DNA from: Aquabacter sp040755535 | Lineage (GTDB): Bacteria > Pseudomonadota > Alphaproteobacteria > Rhizobiales > Xanthobacteraceae | Assembly (NCBI GenBank): GCA_040755535.1 | Contig: JBFMAV010000081.1 | Location: 1 to 18,276, forward strand | Direction of reading: 5' to 3' | DNA: 18,276 nucleotides | Shown here: positions 14,561 to 18,276 of the stretch, piece by piece | How positions within the stretch are numbered: position 1 is the first letter of the stretch | How the letters are laid out: the number at the start of each line of letters is the position of its first letter | Translations under genes and position numbers: made by a program | The notes under the pieces: generated by a model | What the model saw: the letters and a program-made list of their open reading frames with translations, nothing else | What the model was told of the DNA's origin: nothing | The model's database searches: none

Positions 14561-14761
14561 TTCTACCCCAGCCACGCCACGCGGAGCCGTCGCCGGCTCG
14601 GTTCAAGCACGTGCGATCCCTGCCGACTGACGCGACGCAGGTCGGGGAATCGCCCTTCTAAATCAATGACAGAATACGCGGTTTCCAGCCTGCGTGCGAT
14701 CCGCTCCGATCGAAGCGCGCTCTAAGCCTTGCCGGCACCGCCAAACCCTCAGGCACCCCGC
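14561..14761 (-). other. purM-purN intergenic gap
   Basis: This 201-bp stretch separates two genes that are usually packed or overlapping. On the purN side, GAGCCG-TCGC-CGGCTC (14584-14599) makes a perfect 6-bp stem in the purN leader. GTGCGATCC occurs twice, in the 14608-14616 and 14694-14702 areas. I see no convincing ORF, RNA gene or promoter here. Confidence 0.4.
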
Positions 14762-15823
14762 TTAAAGAGCAAGTTGCCCCTCATAAACCACATGAGCCGC
14801 GCCGTCGCCGGCCTCGATCGCGCCGAGGCGCGTGACGCTCTCGCCCGACGCAGTAAACGCCTCGGCTACGGACGCGGCCGAATCCGCAGGCACCACCACC
14901 GCCATGCCGATCCCGCAATTGAAGGCGCGGAGCATCTCCTCGGGCGCGACGCCCCCCGCGCTCGCAAGCCAGCGGAACACCGGCGGCACCGCAAGCGCGC
15001 CGAGATCGATGCGGGCCTGCGTGCCCTGAGGCAGAACGCGCGGCAGATTCTCGGTGATGCCGCCGCCGGTGATATGCGCCAGCGCCTTCACCGCGCCAGT
15101 CGAGCGGATCACAGAGAGGATGCTCTTCACATAGAGGCGGGTCGGCGTCAGCAGTGCCGCGCCCAGGGTCTCGCCCGGGGCAAAGGGCGCGGGATCGTGC
15201 CAGCCGAGCCCGGCGCGCTCCGCCACCCGGCGCACCAGCGAAAAGCCGTTGGAATGGACGCCGGCCGACGCAAGGCCGAGGATCACGTCACCCGCCTGGA
15301 CATCGGGGCGCGGCAGCAGCGCATTTCGCTCCACGGCACCCACGGAGAAGCCGGCGAGATCATAGTCGCCGTCGGCATACATGCCCGGCATTTCCGCCGT
15401 CTCGCCGCCCACCAGCGCGCAGCCGCTCTCCTTGCAGGCGCCCGCAATGCCGCGCACGATCTGTGCGCCCACTTCCGGCGAGAGCCGGCCGGTCGCGAAA
15501 TAGTCGAGGAAGAAAAGCGGCTCAGCGCCCTGCACCACGAGGTCGTTCACGCACATGGCGACGAGGTCGATGCCGATCGTGTCGTGCTTGCCGGTCTCGA
15601 TGGCGATCTTGAGCTTGGTGCCGACTCCGTCGGTCGCGGCGACCAGCAGAGGATCGGTGAATCCGGCACGCTTCAAATCGAAGATCCCACCGAAGCCGCC
15701 GATGTCCGCATCCGCGCCGGGACGGGCGGTTGCCTTCACCAAGGGCTTGATGAGATCCACAAGCCGGTTGCCCGCGTCGATATCAACGCCTGCATCGCGA
15801 TAATTGAGGCCGTCCTGCGCCAT
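14762..15823 (-). CDS. purM: Phosphoribosylformylglycinamidine cyclo-ligase PurM
   Basis: PurM (AIR synthetase) closes the imidazole ring of FGAM using ATP, the fifth step of IMP synthesis. The 353 residues are the normal length. Motifs in order are YRDAGVDIDAGN (8-19), GGFGGIFDL (42-50), ATDGVGTKLKIA (63-74), AMCVNDLVVQGAEPLFFLDY (89-108) and GGETAEMPGMY (139-149). The start ATG at 15823 follows GGAAGG (15829-15834 on the complement) at 5 bases. The frame stays open another 53 codons upstream, but that extension is Arg/Cys-rich and has no family resemblance. It heads a purM-purN unit and is divergent from the exported repeat protein gene. Confidence 0.97.
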   Translation of the reverse strand: MAQDGLNYRDAGVDIDAGNRLVDLIKPLVKATARPGADADIGGFGGIFDLKRAGFTDPLLVAATDGVGTKLKIAIETGKHDTIGIDLVAMCVNDLVVQGAEPLFFLDYFATGRLSPEVGAQIVRGIAGACKESGCALVGGETAEMPGMYADGDYDLAGFSVGAVERNALLPRPDVQAGDVILGLASAGVHSNGFSLVRRVAERAGLGWHDPAPFAPGETLGAALLTPTRLYVKSILSVIRSTGAVKALAHITGGGITENLPRVLPQGTQARIDLGALAVPPVFRWLASAGGVAPEEMLRAFNCGIGMAVVVPADSAASVAEAFTASGESVTRLGAIEAGDGAAHVVYEGQLAL

Positions 15824-15841
15824 GGTGTCCTTCCGATCGTG

Positions 15842-15864
15842 CGCGCGGCTTAGCCGCGAACGCG
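15842..15864 (-). promoter_or_regulatory. Alternative hairpins in the purM leader
   Basis: Three GC arms lie in a row just upstream of the purM ribosome binding site: CGCGGC (15842-15847), GCCGCG (15851-15856) and CGCGGC (15859-15864). The middle arm can pair with either neighbour but not both, giving two mutually exclusive 6-bp stems. This is the geometry of a simple attenuator or translational switch. With arms this short and GC-rich it may also be chance. Confidence 0.3.
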
Positions 15865-15973
15865 GCGGGAGGCAAGGCGAACTGACGCCGCGCGCGCCGG
15901 TCGAGCGACGATGTTCAAAATCGCGCACCCGCGAGCGAGCGCAGCAACCGCAGGGGGCCGCCGCCCCATGACG

Positions 15974-16006
15974 TACCGTCATACCGAAAAATTACAAATC
16001 GGTATG
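15974..16006. promoter_or_regulatory. Candidate operator, TACCG half-sites
   Basis: CATACCGA (15980-15987) and TCGGTATG (15999-16006) form a perfect 8-bp dyad across an 11-base AT-rich centre (AAAATTACAAA). This is unusually low in GC for the window. A further direct TACCG at 15974-15978 precedes it. The site lies in the divergent region between purM and the exported repeat protein, 52 bases before the latter's ATG. That suits a dimeric regulator, but I cannot name one. Confidence 0.5.
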
Positions 16007-16057
16007 TCGCGGAGCACGCTCTTTGGAGCTAGAACGCAGCCATCACGGGAGGCTCCC

Positions 16058-18276
16058 ATGTCTAAAGGTCTGTTGGTCCGCGCCGCATTGATCCTCATGA
16101 CGGCGACCGCCTTGTCGCCCTTTGCCCATGCGCAACAAACGCCTCCCGCCCAGGGCGGACCCGCGACCGCGCAGGCGCAGCCTGCCTGGCCGCGTGTCTC
16201 TACCATCGGGCAGCAGCAGATGCGGCTCTACCCGCCGCACGCCGAGACCTTCGCCGATGGGCGTATCACCGGACGTCTCCCCTTCGCGCTTGGCCCGGCC
16301 AACGGGGCGCCGCATTATGGCTATGCCACCTTCCGCGCGGACGCTTCGGCCGCGGATGCGAGCGGCATGGTCGAGATCTCCCGGATCCATGTGGAGGAGG
16401 TGGCACTCCCGCTCGCGCCCGCAGACGCCGAAGAGGTGCGCAGCACCCTGCGGCGGTCGTTGTCGGGCACGACCCTAAGCGTACCCGAAGCTCTGGTGAC
16501 AGCGAGCGTTTCGGCGACCTCAGCAAGTTCCAATGCCACCATCGACACAACCCCGCCCAAGATCGTCTTCGCGGATCGCCTGACGACCCTGGTGCCCATT
16601 TCCGGAACGCCGGTCCTGCGCCCCGTGCCGGGAGCGAGCGGGTTCCAGCGGGTGATGAATACCCAGGCGCTGATCTTGAGGGATTCCGCGCAGGCCTATC
16701 ACCTCCAGGCCGCCGGCAGTTGGTACGAAGCCTCCGAGGTCGGCGGGCCCTGGGTCAACACGGCACAAGTGCCGCCCGATGTCGTCGCTGCGGCAAAGGC
16801 CGCCGAGGCGGTGCAGCCCGCAGATCCCCTTTTGCCCGCCACCGGTAAGGCGCCGCCCACCCCGCCCGCCATCATCGTGGCAACCACACCGACGGAATTG
16901 GTGCAGACGGACGGACCTGCGCAAATCGGCCCCGTCCAGGGCACTGACCTGAAGACCTGGACCAATGCGGACCATGCAATCTTCATCAACCCGTCGGACA
17001 ATGCGGTGTTCGTGCTTGTGTCGGGCCGCTGGTTCACCGCGCCCACCCTCACGGGTTCCTGGACCTATGTGGCACCCACTGCGCTGCCTGCCGACTTCGC
17101 CCGCATTTCGCCGAGCGACCCGAAGGCCAATGTCCTGATTTCGGTGGCCGGAACGCCGCAGGCGCAGGACGCCGCCATCGCGGCGACCCTGCCCCAGACC
17201 GCGAGCGTGCCGGCCAACGCCTCTGCCACCGTCACCTATGAAGGCACGCCCGCCTTCACGCCGATCCAGGGTACGAGCCTCTCTTATGCCCAGAATTCCG
17301 CGAACCCTGTGATCCGGGTTGAGCAAAACAGCTATTACACCGTATCAAACGGCGTGTGGTTCAACGGGGCGGCGGCGAGCGGCCCCTGGCGGGTGGCCGA
17401 GAGCGTGCCGCCCGCCATCTACTCCATCCCGCCGGCTTCACCCGTCCATTATGTGACCGGCGTGCGGGTCTATGGAGTCGAGGGCGGGGTCGTCACCACA
17501 GGATATACCCCGGCCTATATGGGCGTGGTGCCCGGGCCGGGCGGAACGGTGGTCTATGGCTCGGGCTACACCTATCCCGGCTATGTCGGCAGCCGCTGGA
17601 TTGCGCCGCCAAGCACCTACGGGGTCGGCGCGGGCTTTGCCATCGGCGCGCGGGGCTTCGGGTATGGCTTTTCGCCGGGCTGGTCCTGGGGCGCGGGCGT
17701 CGCGCCCCATTGGGGACCTTATGCCGGCGCAACGCCCTATGGGCGCGGCTGGGGCTTTGCCGATGTCGGCGTTGCCAACATCTATGGCCGCTGGGGCAAT
17801 TCGGTCAGCGTCGGCACCGGCTGGGGCGGGGTCAGCCTCGGGGTGTCAGCCTGGTCGAGCGGCGCCTGGGGCGGCGTGGGGGTCGGAGTCGGCGTTGGCG
17901 GCGTCGGAGTGGGCGTGGGAGTCGGGGGCGTCGGAATTGGTGTCGGCGGTGTCGGCGTCGGTGTGGGCGGGTTCGGCGGTGCGTTCGGGGGCTTCAGCGC
18001 CTATGGCGGCAACTATATGTCGCAGAACGTGAATTCATACCACAACACGACGATCAACAATAACGTCAACAACTACAACAACGACCGCAATTTCAACAAT
18101 CAGAACTCAAACAACAATTTCAACAATAACGATAACAACCGGTCTGGGCCCCAGAACAATGGGCAACGGCCGGGGCAGCAGGGACAACCCGGTCAACAAG
18201 GTCAGCCGCACGAAGGCCAGCCCGGGCAACAGGGGCAACCTGGACAGCAGGGCCAGCCCCGCCAAGGCCAGCCCGG
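16058..18276 (+). CDS. Exported modular repeat protein, C-terminus beyond window (partial)
   Basis: The ATG at 16058 follows GGGAGG at 5 bases, and the frame stays open for at least 739 codons to the window edge. Residues 1-25 are a Sec signal peptide with cleavage after AHA. Residues about 43-170 form an N-terminal domain (MRLYPPHAETFADGR, YGYATFRADA). Three modules follow, each with a P[IV]xGT motif (180-184, 292-296, 402-406) and a W-x9-W pair: W222/W232, W325/W335, W434/W444. Then come a Tyr/Gly/Trp-rich stretch (about 460-605), a Gly-Val repeat (606-646), an Asn-rich stretch (about 655-702) and a Gly-Gln-Pro collagen-like tract (705 on). The body resembles proteobacterial hypothetical proteins sometimes called carbohydrate-binding family V/XII. 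A surface or matrix role is inference; the function is unknown. Confidence 0.85.
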   Translation, partial: MSKGLLVRAALILMTATALSPFAHAQQTPPAQGGPATAQAQPAWPRVSTIGQQQMRLYPPHAETFADGRITGRLPFALGPANGAPHYGYATFRADASAADASGMVEISRIHVEEVALPLAPADAEEVRSTLRRSLSGTTLSVPEALVTASVSATSASSNATIDTTPPKIVFADRLTTLVPISGTPVLRPVPGASGFQRVMNTQALILRDSAQAYHLQAAGSWYEASEVGGPWVNTAQVPPDVVAAAKAAEAVQPADPLLPATGKAPPTPPAIIVATTPTELVQTDGPAQIGPVQGTDLKTWTNADHAIFINPSDNAVFVLVSGRWFTAPTLTGSWTYVAPTALPADFARISPSDPKANVLISVAGTPQAQDAAIAATLPQTASVPANASATVTYEGTPAFTPIQGTSLSYAQNSANPVIRVEQNSYYTVSNGVWFNGAAASGPWRVAESVPPAIYSIPPASPVHYVTGVRVYGVEGGVVTTGYTPAYMGVVPGPGGTVVYGSGYTYPGYVGSRWIAPPSTYGVGAGFAIGARGFGYGFSPGWSWGAGVAPHWGPYAGATPYGRGWGFADVGVANIYGRWGNSVSVGTGWGGVSLGVSAWSSGAWGGVGVGVGVGGVGVGVGVGGVGIGVGGVGVGVGGFGGAFGGFSAYGGNYMSQNVNSYHNTTINNNVNNYNNDRNFNNQNSNNNFNNNDNNRSGPQNNGQRPGQQGQPGQQGQPHEGQPGQQGQPGQQGQPRQGQP
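17870..17995 (+). repeat. Gly-Val coding repeat
   Basis: Within the exported protein, GGN-GTN codons recur in a near-periodic 6-base pattern, coding alternating Gly and Val (VGVGVGGVGVGVGVGG and on) and then FGG/FGGF. The third codon positions vary, so this is a protein-level low-complexity tract rather than a recently expanded perfect DNA repeat. Confidence 0.8.
18170..18276 (+). repeat. 51-bp tandem super-repeat coding Gly-Gln-Pro
   Basis: Two full units (18170-18220 and 18221-18271) and the start of a third (18272 on) encode a 17-residue unit: PGQQGQ, PGQQGQ, then PHEGQ in unit 1 or PRQGQ in unit 2. Glycine falls at every third residue, broken once per unit by two residues (HE or RQ), so the tract is an interrupted collagen-like Gly-X-Y sequence. 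It continues beyond the window. Confidence 0.85.

Noticed and set aside
14729..15853. A 374-codon plus-strand frame opposite purM
   Set aside because: It is the shadow of purM, with an Arg/His/Ala-rich translation lacking any family motif.
15824..15982. N-terminal extension of PurM by 53 residues
   Set aside because: It is Arg/Cys-rich with no family resemblance, and the ATG at 15823 has a well-placed GGAAGG.
17356..18063. Plus-strand frames within the exported repeat protein region (17356-18063 and 17472-18032)
   Set aside because: These are alternate frames of Gly-rich codons. The frame from 16058 has a good ribosome binding site, a signal peptide and modular repeats, and stays open to the edge, so it is the real gene.

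Overview
The window is high-GC, densely coded DNA from an alphaproteobacterium. The order nagZ-scpA-scpB-(insert)-tatA-tatB-tatC-serS-surE, the TatA that begins MGSMSIWHW and a CGTGGATGCCCGGG-type palindromic repeat all suggest the Hyphomicrobiales, perhaps the Xanthobacteraceae (Xanthobacter/Azorhizobium type). The taxon is inferred from gene order and motif memory, not from a search. All complete genes are intact and I see no frameshift, insertion sequence, prophage, CRISPR array, tRNA or rRNA.

Layout. (1) 29-1378, minus: an APC-family permease, divergent from (2) a long plus-strand run of housekeeping genes at 1533-9330. This run is nagZ (cell-wall recycling), scpA and scpB (SMC/condensin partners), an ABC ATPase with no permease beside it, tatA-tatB-tatC (the complete twin-arginine translocase), serS and surE. 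Many of its junctions overlap or nearly touch (GTGA at scpA/scpB, ATGA at scpB/ABC and tatB/tatC), so much of it is probably one transcript. The tatC-serS gap holds a REP-like palindrome. (3) 9442-11643, plus: ndk followed by two tandem TerC/YjbE-family membrane protein genes. Each of these three genes is followed by its own hairpin terminator, so each is probably a separate unit. (4) 11814-13898, plus: a molybdopterin oxidoreductase with no subunit partner, preceded by a strikingly structured leader. (5) 15823-13910, minus: purM then purN, two steps of IMP synthesis, convergent with the molybdoenzyme. (6) 16058 to the window end, plus: a large exported protein whose frame is still open at base 18276.

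The last gene is the least ordinary part. It encodes a signal peptide, an N-terminal domain, three modules each with two tryptophans exactly ten residues apart, a Gly/Tyr/Trp-rich stretch, a Gly-Val repeat, an Asn-rich stretch and a collagen-like Gly-Gln-Pro tract. That tract is built of a 51-bp (17-residue) super-repeat that runs off the window. Its body resembles hypothetical exported proteins common in proteobacteria (sometimes labelled carbohydrate-binding family V/XII), but the function is unknown and the C-terminal tail looks variable. A dyad of TACCG half-sites lies between this gene and purM.

Other points of interest are the ABC ATPase wedged between scpB and tatA, the terC tandem duplication, and the overlapping (mutually exclusive) hairpins upstream of purM and of the molybdoenzyme gene. 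No stretch longer than 300 bases lacks a gene.
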